Assembly: GCA_034370585.1 (NCBI GenBank)
Contig: CP139767.1
Location: 10,062,001 to 10,126,000, forward strand
Length of the DNA: 64,000 nt
DNA from: Fragaria x ananassa
Taxonomy: Eukaryota; Streptophyta; Magnoliopsida; Rosales; Rosaceae
Direction: 5' to 3'
Below are positions 1 to 12,400 of this stretch, one piece after another. The notes under the pieces were generated by a model, which saw nothing but the letters and a program-made list of their open reading frames with translations, made no database searches and was not told the DNA's origin. The stretch's first letter is position 1; each line of letters starts with the position of its first letter. The position numbers were made by a program, and so were the translations under genes.

Positions 1-534
1 TATGTAACATGATGAATCTTTAAATTTTTAAAATTGAGTATATGTCAGCTATTGAATGATGGAAACCTCATGTAATTAATCGTGGCAGCATATTGATATA
101 CAGTCCAAAAAAAAGTGTTACCAGAAACCCAGTGCACATTAGCATGCATTGAACAACTTGATGCTTAATGATTTTGAAACAAGTTTTGAAAGATCAAATA
201 TCAATAGAGCTTTTTCTCATTAGCAATAGAACTTCCAGATGAGCGTCAGAGCTCAGATCGAGGCATAAACTACTCCTACTTTGATGGTCACAACGTCATG
301 CAAAACTTCATCCAAAAGCCAAAAACTCATGGTAACATCCACTAGATAATAGAAAAAGATTCCTAGCTGATTTAAATAGGGTTTATAGAATAAAGCTGTT
401 TGCTGTGGTGGCCTGCCATAATAACGAAGGCTGAAGAAAGGACTGATCAAAATGACTTCTTCTCGTAAGAAACCAACCAATGAACTCCATCTTCCTCGTA
501 TCAAAACAAAAAACAAAACAAAAAATCCCCCTTT
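1..534. other. Flanking DNA, no supported gene
   Basis: I see no recognisable gene here. An open frame of 87 codons exists on the minus strand (516-253), but it matches no family I know, so I do not call it. Confidence 0.4.
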
Positions 535-630
535 CTTGTGTGGAATAGGGCAAAGCTTTTTTGCCGATGCTTGATTAAGAACCTTGTGTGGAATAGGGCA
601 AAACTTTTATTGCCGATGCTTGATTAAGAA
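535..630. repeat. Two-copy 48-bp tandem repeat
   Basis: A 48-bp unit starting CTTGTGTGGAATAGGGCAAA occurs at 535-582 and again at 583-630 with a few substitutions. It lies about 300 bp upstream of the NAC-like reading frame, so it may be in that gene's promoter or 5' leader. No function is implied. Confidence 0.8.
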
Positions 631-934
631 GAGCCGATCAATTGAGAGGAGGTGAGGGCTGAGAGGAGATCGACATGAAAAAGAAAACGTCAAAGCAAAC
701 AAACTAAAAAAATAGGGTTTAGAGATAAAAACAGAATTAAGTAATTACAAAACTAAAAGAAACAAGAATTATAGTAAATAAGAAAAACAGAAATATAAAA
801 GAGTAAAAAATTAAGCTTTGACATCAGCCGCCACGTCAGGTGGGCTTTAGGTGGTTCACCTACCATTACTCAGAAAGAAAGCACGTACGTATATGGTATA
901 TATGTGCGCTTCGTGTTCGTCCGTACAAAATTCC

Positions 935-1921
935 ATGGCAGTTGACGGTGATCTTCCTCAGAGCTACAAGGTTAGGCCAGACACGGAACAACTCCTTGTT
1001 CATAATCTTCGTCCCAAACTCGACGGAGAAGACTTTCCCCAAGGGCTTGTTCCTTTATGTGATCTGTATGGAAATAAAGAACCATGGCAGATATGGAATG
1101 ATTATTTCCAAGAATTATCAGCGAAAGACAAAGAAAGGACAGGCCTCTACTTCATCACACAGCACAAGACGAAGACTCCAAGGGCAAGGGGCAAGCGCAT
1201 AAATCGAACAGTCGACAGCGGCACCTGGAAAGGCGAAGACCCCCCCAAGGGAGTACTTGCTGCTTCTTCTCGAACGGTGATTGGCAAGAGAAGAAGATTT
1301 CGCTACGAAAACAAGGAGGAGTCGGAACAAATGCACGAGTTTGAACTTGATGCATCTGTGTTGAGAAACAAACGTAAAGCAAAGGACTACGTTCTTTGTA
1401 TTCTTAGAAAGAAAAGCAGATCGGTAAAAAAGAATTCAGAAGATCAAGATGATCAAGAAGAAGATGATATGAGTTGCGACGCAAGTGATGATCATGAACA
1501 AGATGGAGACCTTCCTGAACCTGAGTTATTTGAAGAAGAAACCAGTACCACTACTCAAAAATTAGACGAACATACTCCAAAAACTGCTGTGGAGTCTGAG
1601 GTATACCTACAGCAACAGATTGCTGGCCAGGCTATGGAAAAGAATGATCATGAAGGTTCACAGGAATCGGACGAACTTCGGATGAAGTGTGTAATGGAGA
1701 TTGAGGTATACATAGAGAAACGTATTGCTGGCCAGGCTATGAAAAAGATTGATCATAATGATTTAAAGAAATCAGACGAACTTCGAACATGGGCTATGGA
1801 GTTTGAGGAAGGCCTAATGAAACAGAATGCTCGTGACCAGGCTAAGAAAAAGAATGATCATAAAGATTCACAGACAGTGAGCTTAGAAGAGATGGAGAAC
1901 TACCTGATGAGTGATGACTGA
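935..1921 (+). CDS. Divergent NAC-domain-like protein with C-terminal repeats
   Basis: Single-exon frame of 328 codons from the ATG at 935, which sits in a good plant context (TTCCATGGCA); the frame stays open upstream to about 851 without a better start. The N-terminal half carries the NAC pattern in order: a Y/F-x-P-like start region, LYGNKEPWQIW, YFIT, NRTVDSGTWKGED, IGKRRRFRYEN, MHEFELDAS and DYVLCILRKK, corresponding to NAC subdomains B to E. NAC proteins are plant transcription factors that bind DNA through this domain. Here subdomain A is divergent and the protein is short, typical of rapidly evolving NAC-like genes. After an acidic stretch the tail holds three related units of roughly 33 residues (starting near bases 1603, 1704 and 1800), with the recurring words IAGQAM, KNDH and SDELR. 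No intron is seen, whereas classical NAC genes have one or two. DNA binding is inferred, not shown. A decayed copy of the last unit lies at 3907-4009. Confidence 0.75.
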   Translation: MAVDGDLPQSYKVRPDTEQLLVHNLRPKLDGEDFPQGLVPLCDLYGNKEPWQIWNDYFQELSAKDKERTGLYFITQHKTKTPRARGKRINRTVDSGTWKGEDPPKGVLAASSRTVIGKRRRFRYENKEESEQMHEFELDASVLRNKRKAKDYVLCILRKKSRSVKKNSEDQDDQEEDDMSCDASDDHEQDGDLPEPELFEEETSTTTQKLDEHTPKTAVESEVYLQQQIAGQAMEKNDHEGSQESDELRMKCVMEIEVYIEKRIAGQAMKKIDHNDLKKSDELRTWAMEFEEGLMKQNARDQAKKKNDHKDSQTVSLEEMENYLMSDD

Positions 1922-2058
1922 TCGAAGAAGATGTGTATCTTATCATGATCCGTTGTCTGAGGCTACTCCATCTTGTACGTGTTATATCTTGCTGCTTAAA
2001 CTGATTAGCTTCAAGTTAAGTTTTCAATTTTACAGATAGAAACTTGGCTTCATCCTAG

Positions 2059-2060
<2 letters not shown>

Positions 2061-2113
<53 letters not shown>
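2061..2113. repeat. (TA)n microsatellite
   Basis: Uninterrupted TA dinucleotide tract directly abutting the left end of a palindromic element. Similar tracts lie at about 2539-2604 and 3008-3062, so that two palindromes are embedded in what may once have been one microsatellite. Confidence 0.95.
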
Positions 2114-2118
<5 letters not shown>

Positions 2119-2538
2119 GGGTCCTTCCAATGAGGGATCCCTATTTTAAGCCATTTATAGGGATAGGGCATTACACCAACTTCCCGATTATAATTTTACA
2201 TCTCCACCGTTCATATCTTAGGTCTATATGAGTAGATCACCTCTACAAAATTTCATATGATTTGGTGATCGTTAAGGCTTTCAAAAATTCAATTTAGTTT
2301 TAATGACCTTCAACGGTTTTAGTTTGACATAAGCTGGACCGTTTAAAATCATTAAAACTAAATTAAACTTTTGAAAGTCTTAACGATCACCAAATCATAT
2401 GAAATTTTGTAGAGGTGATCTACTCATATAGACCTAAGATATGAACGGTGGAGATGTAAAAATTCAATTGGGAAGTGGTGTAATGCCCTATCCCTAGAAA
2501 GTGGCCAAAAATAGGGATCCCTCAATAGAAGGGGGCTG
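2114..2538. mobile_element. Palindromic MITE-like element 1 in (TA)n
   Basis: About 425 bp forming one long imperfect inverted repeat: the left arm (for example TAGGGATCCCTATTTT, GGGCATTACACC, GATCACCTCTACAAAATTTC, TTGGTGATCGTTAAGGC) reappears reverse-complemented in the right arm, with the centre near 2325. There is no coding capacity. The termini lie inside TA repeats, so the target duplication, probably TA, cannot be distinguished. The size and full-length fold-back structure fit a non-autonomous DNA element; microsatellite-targeting elements such as rice Micron show comparable (TA)n flanks. Transcripts would fold into a long hairpin. Confidence 0.75.
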
Positions 2539-2604
<66 letters not shown>

Positions 2605-2607
<3 letters not shown>

Positions 2608-3004
2608 GCCTTCTCGGCTGCGGACGTCCGCACCGAAGGTTTCGGTGCGGATTTCCATTTTTGCACCACTTTCCGATCGAATTTCCTCAAACTTCCTTCT
2701 ATACATATCTAGATCATCTTGTGTAGATCATCTCTGCAAAATTTCAGCCAATTTGGTGATCGTTAAGGCCCTCAAAATCGAAAAACAAATGGAGATGATG
2801 AACCGGACAGAATTCAGTCCGTCAGATTTGTTTTTTGATTTTGAGGGCCTTCACGATCACCAAATTGGCTGAAATTTTGCAGAGATGATCTACACAAGAT
2901 GATCTAGATATGTCTAGAAGGAAGTTTGAGGAAATTCGATCGGGAAGTGGTGCAAAAATGGAAATCCGCAGCAAAACTTTGGTGCCGATGTCCGCACCTG
3001 AGAA

Positions 3005-3008
<4 letters not shown>
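2605..3008. mobile_element. Palindromic MITE-like element 2 in (TA)n
   Basis: A second inverted repeat of about 404 bp with centre near 2800. The arms include GCGGACGTCCGCACC, GGAAATCCGCA and its complement, GATCATCTCTGCAAAATTTC and TTGGTGATCGTTAAGGCCCT. The stretch around GATCAYCTCTRCAAAATTTC and TTGGTGATCGTTAAGGC is shared with element 1, so the two are diverged members of one family. Both ends abut TA repeats. Open frames rich in alternating Tyr and Ile across this region are artefacts of the dinucleotide tracts. Confidence 0.75.
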
Positions 3009-3062
<54 letters not shown>

Positions 3063-3065
<3 letters not shown>

Positions 3066-3906
3066 AATATCATTGCATAGTTCTTGTTAGAGAATGGTCA
3101 TGTTTTGAATAAGATGACAATTTACAGAATCCGTCTGTGTAAAAAAGAGAATGAATCATACAAGTTTTTTAGATGTGTTTGAAATTATGGGGTTCGATGA
3201 CTTGTAAAGTACGTTGATTTTATCAGGATGTAATTTTTGTTTCTCAAGGCATTTTGGAACTCTGTCTCTGGAAAGATGATGATGAACTTTGAGTAAGCAT
3301 GGATTCTGTATCTTGAAACCTTCATCTTTGTTCAAGGAGTAAATTAAATGATGATCATGGAAATATCGACCCTTCTAAAAATGAAAATTTCGACGAAAAT
3401 TTCCGGAAAATATCGATAGCTGTAAAAAATTATGAAAATTGACGGAAATTTGAAAATAAACAAGGAAATTGTAAATGAAACTTTGAGAGATGTTAGTTTT
3501 CTCAGTTATCTACTATATTTGAAAAAAAAAACATTAAATAAATATTGATCTATAATGAATTGTAGTAATTTAAGGTGAATAAGTAAGTGTTAAACCGTTG
3601 GTAATTTTTAATTTTTTTTATTACTTTACATATGATATAATTCACATGGAATTACATGAGTAATTTAGAACCACATAGATTATGATAAATACTAAATATG
3701 AATTATGAAGTGTAGGTAAAAAATAATTTTAAGTTAGTTAATTAATCGTAGAGAATGAATATATTATTTGAAGATACTTAGGTTAACAAGATTGGTGGCT
3801 AGCTAGGTTAGTTGATTATCCCTTAAATTATGTGAATGTTTGTTTAATTTTTGTGACTTGCAATCTAGCATGTATCTAAAGGTTGGGGGACAAATACTTG
3901 CATTAT
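3063..3906. other. AT-rich spacer without a recognised gene
   Basis: Low-complexity AT-rich DNA between the second palindromic element and the NAC-like gene fragment. I see no coding signature, repeat termini or RNA gene. Confidence 0.5.
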
Positions 3907-4009
3907 TCACCAACTGCTGACCAGGCCATGAAAAGAATGATCATAAAGATTTACAGAAAATGAGCTTAGAGGAGATGGAGAGCATCTTGATGAGTGATGA
4001 TCGCTCATG
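3907..4009 (+). pseudogene. Detached copy of the NAC-like gene's last exon end
   Basis: About 100 bp match the last C-terminal repeat of the NAC-like gene at 1820-1918: GACCAGGC, AGAATGATCATAAAGATT, TGAGCTTAGA, GAGATGGAGA and TGATGAGTGATGA recur in the same order. One base is missing in the run after CCAGGCCATG, which shifts the frame. No NAC domain remains nearby, so this is a fragment of a tandem duplicate, separated from its source by the two palindromic elements. Confidence 0.75.
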
Positions 4010-4494
4010 AGGGCCTAGCTAGCTTCAACCTCGATCTAATTCACTTGTTTAGACCATTAGGGGATAATATCATTGATGCATGTCTCTCTCGCGCGGGTAA
4101 GCTACCTAGTATGAGGTAATTTCCATACCAAAACGACTTCATATATATGGAATATTTTCCAACATATTTACAAACAGAAATCAGAATCTTCCTCCAACGC
4201 TCCAACAATCTACAAATATGAAAGATCAGCCTGCATCTGCTACAAATTCTCAAATCCTTGTGTAGAAGCTGATCTCTTTCCACGGTATAAAAGCTAGGTC
4301 CCTTGCATGTGATTCACAAACCTAAAACAAAAGTACCTATCTCGGCAGATGTTCAAACATGAAAATTAATGTGCCTCGGACATGCAAACCTAATTCTCTA
4401 GTTCTTAATTCAGCCACAAGTAGGATGGTGTGAGCTATCCTTTTACAACAATCGCAATTTGATCTGTATTCTTTACGTCGAATCTGCAACTGCA

Positions 4495-6375
4495 TCACCT
4501 AGCTTCAACTTTTAATGGCTCAGACAATCCCTTGTCACTTTTTTCAGGGTCGTCCGGCTTCTCAAGCATGTTTTCTGTGTCTTTATGTTCAACCTTCTTC
4601 ACCTCGTCCTCAGTATCCTCTGGAATGTTACTTAGAGCACTTGCAAGCGGCTGAACCAAATTCTCATCTGACGTGAACGAATCATTAACAGGGGGATGAG
4701 GTATATCCCTGGAGACAACTGGTATCAATTCAACTATTGGGGAGGGAGGAGTATCATCATCATCAAAAGAGTTGGAATCTGCTATGATTTCCCTCTCACA
4801 AGAACCAGTCTGTGACTTTCTTGAACCTTTACGTGAAAGTGCATGCTTCACTGATTTTTCAGCATGTTTGAAGAAACTCTTTGCCATGCCTTTCACCCTG
4901 CCCTTTCCTGGGCTACCTGAGCTACTCTCTCCAGAACTTGAAACTTTACCAGAAATTTCATCTTCGACAACAAATTTTACCGCAATGTCCTTTTCATTAA
5001 CCGCCCTTAGATTGACACGTGGAGTAACTGGGCTTTGGAGTGACTCTGTAAAGCTGCTTGAATTATCCTCCTTTTTGGGATTCTTCTGGAATACTGAACC
5101 AAGTTTACGTAGACCACGGCGAACTGATTGCATTGGATGTTTATCAACTTGAGTATCATCAGTGCCGCTGCTCCCATTAGGCTCCCCTTGAATTTGGGTA
5201 CTAAGACGTCGACCCTTTCCTTTTCTAGCCTCCCAAGTTTGTGAAACTTCACTTCCTGGGTGATGGACCCATATACCAGTTTCTTTTTGTCCTTCAACAT
5301 CAATGGGCTCATAATTATCGGCCACCCTAGGAGATTTCTCTGATGATAAAGACGAGAAGGAATTTTTATTAGCAGTCTCACTGGAAAAGGAATTTCTTTT
5401 ATCTTCCATATTTGGCATTTCCGATTCCCGAACATTTGGGGGATCACTGCCCTGCATATATATAGCTCAAGTCAAAAACTTGGAATACACAATTGAGCAT
5501 TTTGTGCAAATCTCAGTTAAAGTTTCTCCAATAGCTAGACAGAGTTACGATCTTTTTGCTTCCATTTCTTAATCGAACCAATCAAGAGAACAATTAGGAA
5601 GAAGTAAAAGATACCTCCCCACTGACTTCGAGCACAGTTACTGCAAGATGCAGCCTCCCTGCTGTTTTGATGTTCTGAAGAGGCAACCACATGTCATGTC
5701 TCACACCATCCCTAAGTTCACCAATGTTAATGGAACAGTTCCTGGATATAGAAGAAGAGTTGGTTAATCCCACAAATTTACAGTACTTAAGAGAATCAAA
5801 TCAGAAAAAGAAGAAAAACAAAGTTCTAAATAAGTGAAAATAAAATGGACACTAATATCATTGGTCAGCAAGATGATTTTGGATCCAGGAAACTATCACA
5901 TGAAGTTTAGTAACCACAGCTCGTAAACTCTAAGACCTGACTGTCGATCAGACTTTTCAAAATTAAATAAATGTAATAAGAAACAGCAATTGGTAGTGGA
6001 AGAAGGACATCACTGTTTAGTAATCAACTAATCTCTTGATCAGTATTCCTCTACAGCATCATCACAGTATTGTTTGTAATTTGTAACATATTTCAGCACT
6101 AGAAAGCATGATGCAATAAAGAAGTTTGGAAACAAACCCCAGGGTATCATCAACAAAAATATCTTTGTCATGAACTTCAATAGCTAGCACATTAGGTGAA
6201 TCCCATGTAATAATCGGGATCTTAAATTCCTCAAACCATTTTGGGGTCAGTGTCTTCTTTTGTATCTTAGTTTTGAATTGATAAACACCGAATTGGCCCT
6301 TCACATAAGGATCAGCAAACCCTGAAAAAATTTAAAAGTTTTTGTGTTAATAACCTTGCTGACATGCTGTGATTG

Positions 6376-6411
<36 letters not shown>

Positions 6412-9400
6412 AAAGGAAAAAACTAACCATTTAAGTCGGAGACTTTCATGTCGGATGCTTCAATAACTTCTACTTTGAGATGCGCAACAGGCTCCTTCTC
6501 ATCCACAGAGAACCAATTTTCTGTTATATACGGGAACACAAATTATTAGTCATAACATTTGGCAGCTAAAGAGAGAATGATGATTAGGATTATTACTGAA
6601 AAGCTATTATCTCGAGAGTGAATTCAAGAGAATCTTTCAATATCCACACAACATGCAGGAGAACAAAATGATAATAAAATGATATTTAATGCTAATTGCT
6701 TCATGGCTACCTGCCTATCTTTGATGGGCAAGAAGAAATAAAATGCACTTCATCTAACTAAGGCCCCATAAAAGTATGAAATACATATTTCTCTGATCCT
6801 TACCCTCTTCTGGTGTGGTGAATTTCTCCATGTCAACAACTAGCATATTAGGCTGCAAAAAAATATTAATAATTAGATTTTAAAAACTTGTGCATACCTC
6901 TGACTAACATATGCAACTATATACACCAACAGCTGGATATTTGTGCAATATGAAGCAGCCTAGCAAATAAAGAAACTTATATTTTGTACAGTAAGTCGAA
7001 AGAAATTCTACCGACCTCTATTATAGGAAGTTATCCCACACCTATGGATGGAATGTTCTGTTCATTTTTGTTGGAAGAGAACGAGATTTATTTATACGAA
7101 AAATACTATATACACAAGAGAACATTTTTGTGGATCAGGAATATTTCAACCTATGGATAGAGAGATATAAAGAGAACATTTCTACCATCACTGAAGTTTG
7201 CGATAGATAAAAAGATCTTGGGCCAATGTCTCTTTGGCCTGATGACAAAGACCACCAGGGCAAACTGCAACAGGTGTCACAAGTGTTGCATTCAAAGCCA
7301 GGGAAGATGCAAGGGCTTTGTAAAGCAAACCCATTGATATCAAAGAATTACATTTTGCAGTGGCAAAGTTCGATCGAAGAATTATTTTGCAGTGGCAAAG
7401 CTCAAAACTTTACCTGAATAAGTGTCTTCTTCAAGGCAATGTAGACAAGCTTACCAAATACCTATGGATGGAAAATTTGTATTTTTTATTTTTTTTCCCG
7501 AAGAGAAATGGGATTTTACTAAGACATGAAAACATACAAAGGGTAGATAAAAAGACTTTTACCTACCAAGGGAGAAATGAAGATAACATTTTATCAATGT
7601 TGACAGTGACTCTTAGGCATAATCACGAAGGTGCAAGGAGTTGTCTCAAATGTGCATTCACAACTAGGCAATATGTAAAGGGCATTTAAAGCATAGCCAA
7701 TGGATATCAAACAATTCCATATTTGAGTACAAACTTTTACCTGAACAAGTGTCTGCTCGAAGGCAATTGAGAGAAGCTTATCCTGGAAGACAAAATAAAC
7801 AATGAGTAAGTCAGAAATGAAAAGACACAAAGAAGCACAGAATGGGAGTTGAGGGAACAGTCCAGAATTTATCTGCTTAAAATATGTAAAGAATTACCAG
7901 CCATCCATCAATCCCTGGGACTTCTGTAACATCAAGCCCACGAGTAAAAATAGGCTTGACGGTCATTTGAAAATATGGAGGCTCGACGAAGCATAACCGC
8001 ACACGGCCAAGAAAAGGCCACTTGCGAAGGAACTTCACTCCAATCATGACCTACAAAATAAAAAGAAAATCAGCTTCATCAATATGAAAACTGCTTGTGG
8101 ACATCTCACTCCCCTGAAAACAAGGTTATTCATTTCTGCCATCCATGGGAGAGACCAACTTTTTGATTATAGGACATTAAAACATAAATCACATACTTTC
8201 CCTTCAAACATACTACAGATAAAAAAACAAAAGCGAAAAACCCAATTGTAATGACAAATAGTCAACGAGGGAAAAATAGATTTACCATCAAAATGGCTAC
8301 TTTGGTTAAGTACAGAAAATAAGGATTGCATCATAGCAACCCCTACATGCTTAATGAATAATAATTAATGGGATTTGGCTTAAAAGGTGATATATAAAGT
8401 TGTAAATCTCATTTAAGAACAATGCAGTACAACACCTGACAAAATTCTTCTACACTTTAGAAAAGGGCAACATGGTAATAGGATGTACCACAAACAAATA
8501 AAGAAGCACATACAAACCTTAATATAGGCAAACAAACAAGGCATACATGTCTGTGTTCTAGCAAGAACAAGAGTGCAACCAAAATGAAATTTTTTTGTTT
8601 TGAGTTTAAGTGCTCATAAGCCACCAAAAATACATGCACATAAAACTTGGCTATGCTTACAAGTATTTATTCAAGTGATCAGCACTCAGAAGCTTTTGGC
8701 TGACCAATGACTAAAGATCACATACCTTGCCTTCAACATGCATGCCGGTAATATGCAACTTCGCCCAAATTCCAAAGCCCAGGCTTTTCTTTAGCTTGAC
8801 AGCAAGTATTCCAAGCATATCATCAGCTGTCAGAAAATTCATTCCCAACTCCAGAACCTGCATTCAGTAGACTATAATACTTAAGCTTGGCTGAGTTTTA
8901 GCACTGAAACCACAAAGAGCACATGAAAAATATTGACCAGCACGCTGGAGAAAGTAAGGCATACCAAATGGTCATCACCAGTAGACTGGCGAAGAACTCT
9001 CATCTCTGTGAACATAGGTGGGTTCCTTCCCAAATAAAGGTGCTGCACTACACCTTTACTCTGGAAACATAAAATTAGTATCATTAAACAATAAAAAGTT
9101 TATCAAAACATAACCCCACCATGAAAAGTAAATTGCAGGTATTACTAGATAAAGATTTATAGGTAGTATATACATATATAGAACTTAATTGAACCACTAA
9201 AAATTCAAGCTCAGAATTCAAGATAGTTTGCAATCCCCTTTAACCAATATAGTAATTACTAACCTAATATATGATACCAATATTCTGAATTCTTCTGTGA
9301 GATGCTGATGCAACATAGAACAAAAAGTTTTTGCCACCAACTTGACATGGATATTGCAATTAAATACTTGGCTCTAGCTATTCACACCCCAAAAATTTAA

Positions 9401-12400
9401 ATAAGAATCCCTAAATTTCAAAACTAAATTTGATGAACAGCTGTATATAAATGAGTGGCTCTAGATATTCATACAACAAAGATTAAGAAGTTAAGGCATT
9501 TTAAAGACATCCAAAACTTGCACTTGCACTTGCACCCATAGAGAAAAGAGTCAAGTAAAATTACATCAATTTGTATGGAGATACTATCCAAACTCCAAGA
9601 CATTTTGGACCAAAAGACCAATCCAAGTTCAATGGAGCAACAAAATCATGGTAATGTAAATTAGAAGGTAAAGTCATACAACAGTCCATGGTTTGTACTT
9701 CTCCAAAAACCAAGGTATGATTGGGAGGAGAACTCTCTGGGAAGCAATCTGTTCCATACATATAGGCCATATCTTTTCAACTGCATGGTTCAGCCACCGC
9801 ACTGTTTCAGAATCAGAAAGTACCTGAAAAATTGGAAATGACCAAAGATGAAAAAGAAACATGTAATGAGAATATTGCAATGCCATAGGAAAATTTACAA
9901 ACAAAAAGCGCAAATAATAGATGCTCAAAGTTTTAATCTGACATTATATCCAACAACCTTTCTTGTGTGGTCTTCTTTATTTGTACTTTATTTATAACAA
10001 ATTCTCTATAAGGCTAACAAAATCAACAGAGACTCTTCTAATCCATGGACTGATAAGTGGAACAGTGATAAAACAATCAATGCACAAGGGGAAAATTAGA
10101 CATTACCCTTCTCTGATTGCCCTGCCTGGTTTCTTCGAACTGTAGCTTCTTCCGCAGTCGCATAACATACCGCTCATGAACCTTTCAAAAGCACAAGCAA
10201 AAGAGTCCCTTTTAGCATTTTTCAAATTACCAAATTACACTACATAACTTTGAAACTTTGAAAGTTGAAAGAAAGAAAATTATTCTGTAACTGATTCTAA
10301 TTCCTAGCATAAAGAAAATTCCTTTTCTTTCTCCACTTGCTTTTATCATCTCATATATAGGTGACATAAATGCAATCATGAAATCAATTTGCTCCCACAA
10401 GGTGTCACTCAATAGCATTTCCTTCACTGCTCTTGCTTTCTTAACATCATCTTCTCTATACATGTCCCATCTTGGACTAATCACCATTTGTTGCATGCCA
10501 TTCTTCACATCTCTAAACCTTTTAAGCATCACATAATGAGAAGCAAATCTTGTCTCGGCAACTTGGAGCAACTTCAAGGCACAATTATCATTATACATGG
10601 ACAAACGCATGTTATGGTTCACGATAAAATTCTTTATGAACCAAACATCATTGCAAACATCCATAAGCCACCCCAACTCTTTTTCCACATTCTCCCCGGG
10701 TAGATAAGCTTTAGCTTTCAAAGTATCTTTCAAAACAAGATTGAGTGTATGTACCACACATGGTGTCCAAAATATGTGTGGATGTGCCTCTTCAACCATT
10801 GCACCGGCAGCAGCACAAACAGGCGCATTATCCGTCACCACTTGAACCACATTTTCCGAACCAATCTCATTGATGGATGCCAAAAGCAATTTTGAAATTT
10901 CAGTTTTGTCTTTGGTCGTGCCATCACAATTGACCGCTCTCAACATCATAGCCTTGTTTGTAGCAGCAGCCATCATATTGATTAATGGCCTCTTTTGGCC
11001 ATCAGTCCACCCATCGGAACACAAGCTCACACCGGTCTCTTTCCATGTCTTCTTCACAGGTTCCAATGTCCGCTCAACATGACGCCTCTCATTATCAAGT
11101 AGTGTGGTCCTCAAAGCATTGTACCCTGGAGGAACATAACCCGGAATATTGCTAGCACGGGTGTAAGAGCTTCGGTAGAGAGGATTCCTTGCAACATTGA
11201 ACGATAGTCCACTACTGTAAAACAATCTCGCAATCTCAGCATCACATTGTTGCCTATCTTCAATCTTGAAAGCTTTGGCTAGTTGTGGACTCACTCTTCT
11301 CTTTTTTGCTTCATCATCCCTCTCCATCAATGGAAAATAGCTTGAACCACTTCCGGAAAAACTAGAAGAGGGAGGCAAAGGAACCTTATTAGGAGCCCTC
11401 TCTCGCAATTGCTGCGCACACCAATCAAGAAGTTGTTGCATCTCTTGCATTTTTGCTTGTGTGACTTTGGTGCAAGGCTTGATCCCTTTTCTTGGGATTT
11501 TAAGCAAATGAGCCTCGACTCTAGAATGTGACCCATTGAATCTCTTTTCACAGAAACTACAAGTGAAACTCACATTTCCTCCTCCTGCTCTTGCAACACC
11601 GTCAGCATCAACAACTATATCCTTAGTGACATATTTCCAAAGTGGCGCAGATAAATTTTCCTCCATATTTGAATCGACACTAGGTTCTGTAGATGCTGCT
11701 GAAGTACTCATCCTGTGCAATTGAATCACAATATACAAACTTTACACCACATACCGTAAGTCCATTTTTAATCTAACACATATATAAGTCCATGCATAAA
11801 TTGATTGAACAAAGATGGAGAATTCTCAGTCTAACATGCACATAAACAAAGATGGAGAATTCTCAGTCTAACATGCACATATGTATATATATATATATAT
11901 ATTAATATATATATACCGACTATATGTATGAGAAACAGCTATTAGCTACTCCATTTTCCACCATATATCAGTCACAAGCCGAAAATGAAGTTCCTAGTAA
12001 AATTATAATCCACTTCCCAAGTAATTCTTTATTGCTTTACCCCTTCTCAAGTTCTCAGTAGTCTTTCTACCGCAAGTTCTTTTACCAAAGATTGGAGGCC
12101 TAGCTCCCCACCACTGAAACTTTTTTAGAAAACTGAAGCCCATAAAGACTTCCACAAACTGACTCTATCCCACCCATCCCCCTCTCTTATCCAAATTACC
12201 CAAAACACGGATGCACACTCTCCGCTTCAATACAACACTGACAGGAGAGATAATCACAAGTATTAACCCTCCATCATCTGCATCTGCATCATTAGCAATT
12301 GAGCATCATCAACAATTCAAGCTTACCCAACATCCTCATTCCTCTGCTGTCGTTTCGTTCCCGGTTCCTCCGCCCCAACCACACTGGAAATTCTCCACAC

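Noticed and set aside
851..934. Longer NAC-like start at 851
   Set aside because: The codon at 851 is GTG; the ATG at 935 has a better context and precedes the region where NAC similarity begins.
2424..3073. Overlapping open frames rich in Tyr-Ile repeats
   Set aside because: They are translations of TA microsatellites and palindromic arms; composition and overlap in several frames show they are not genes.
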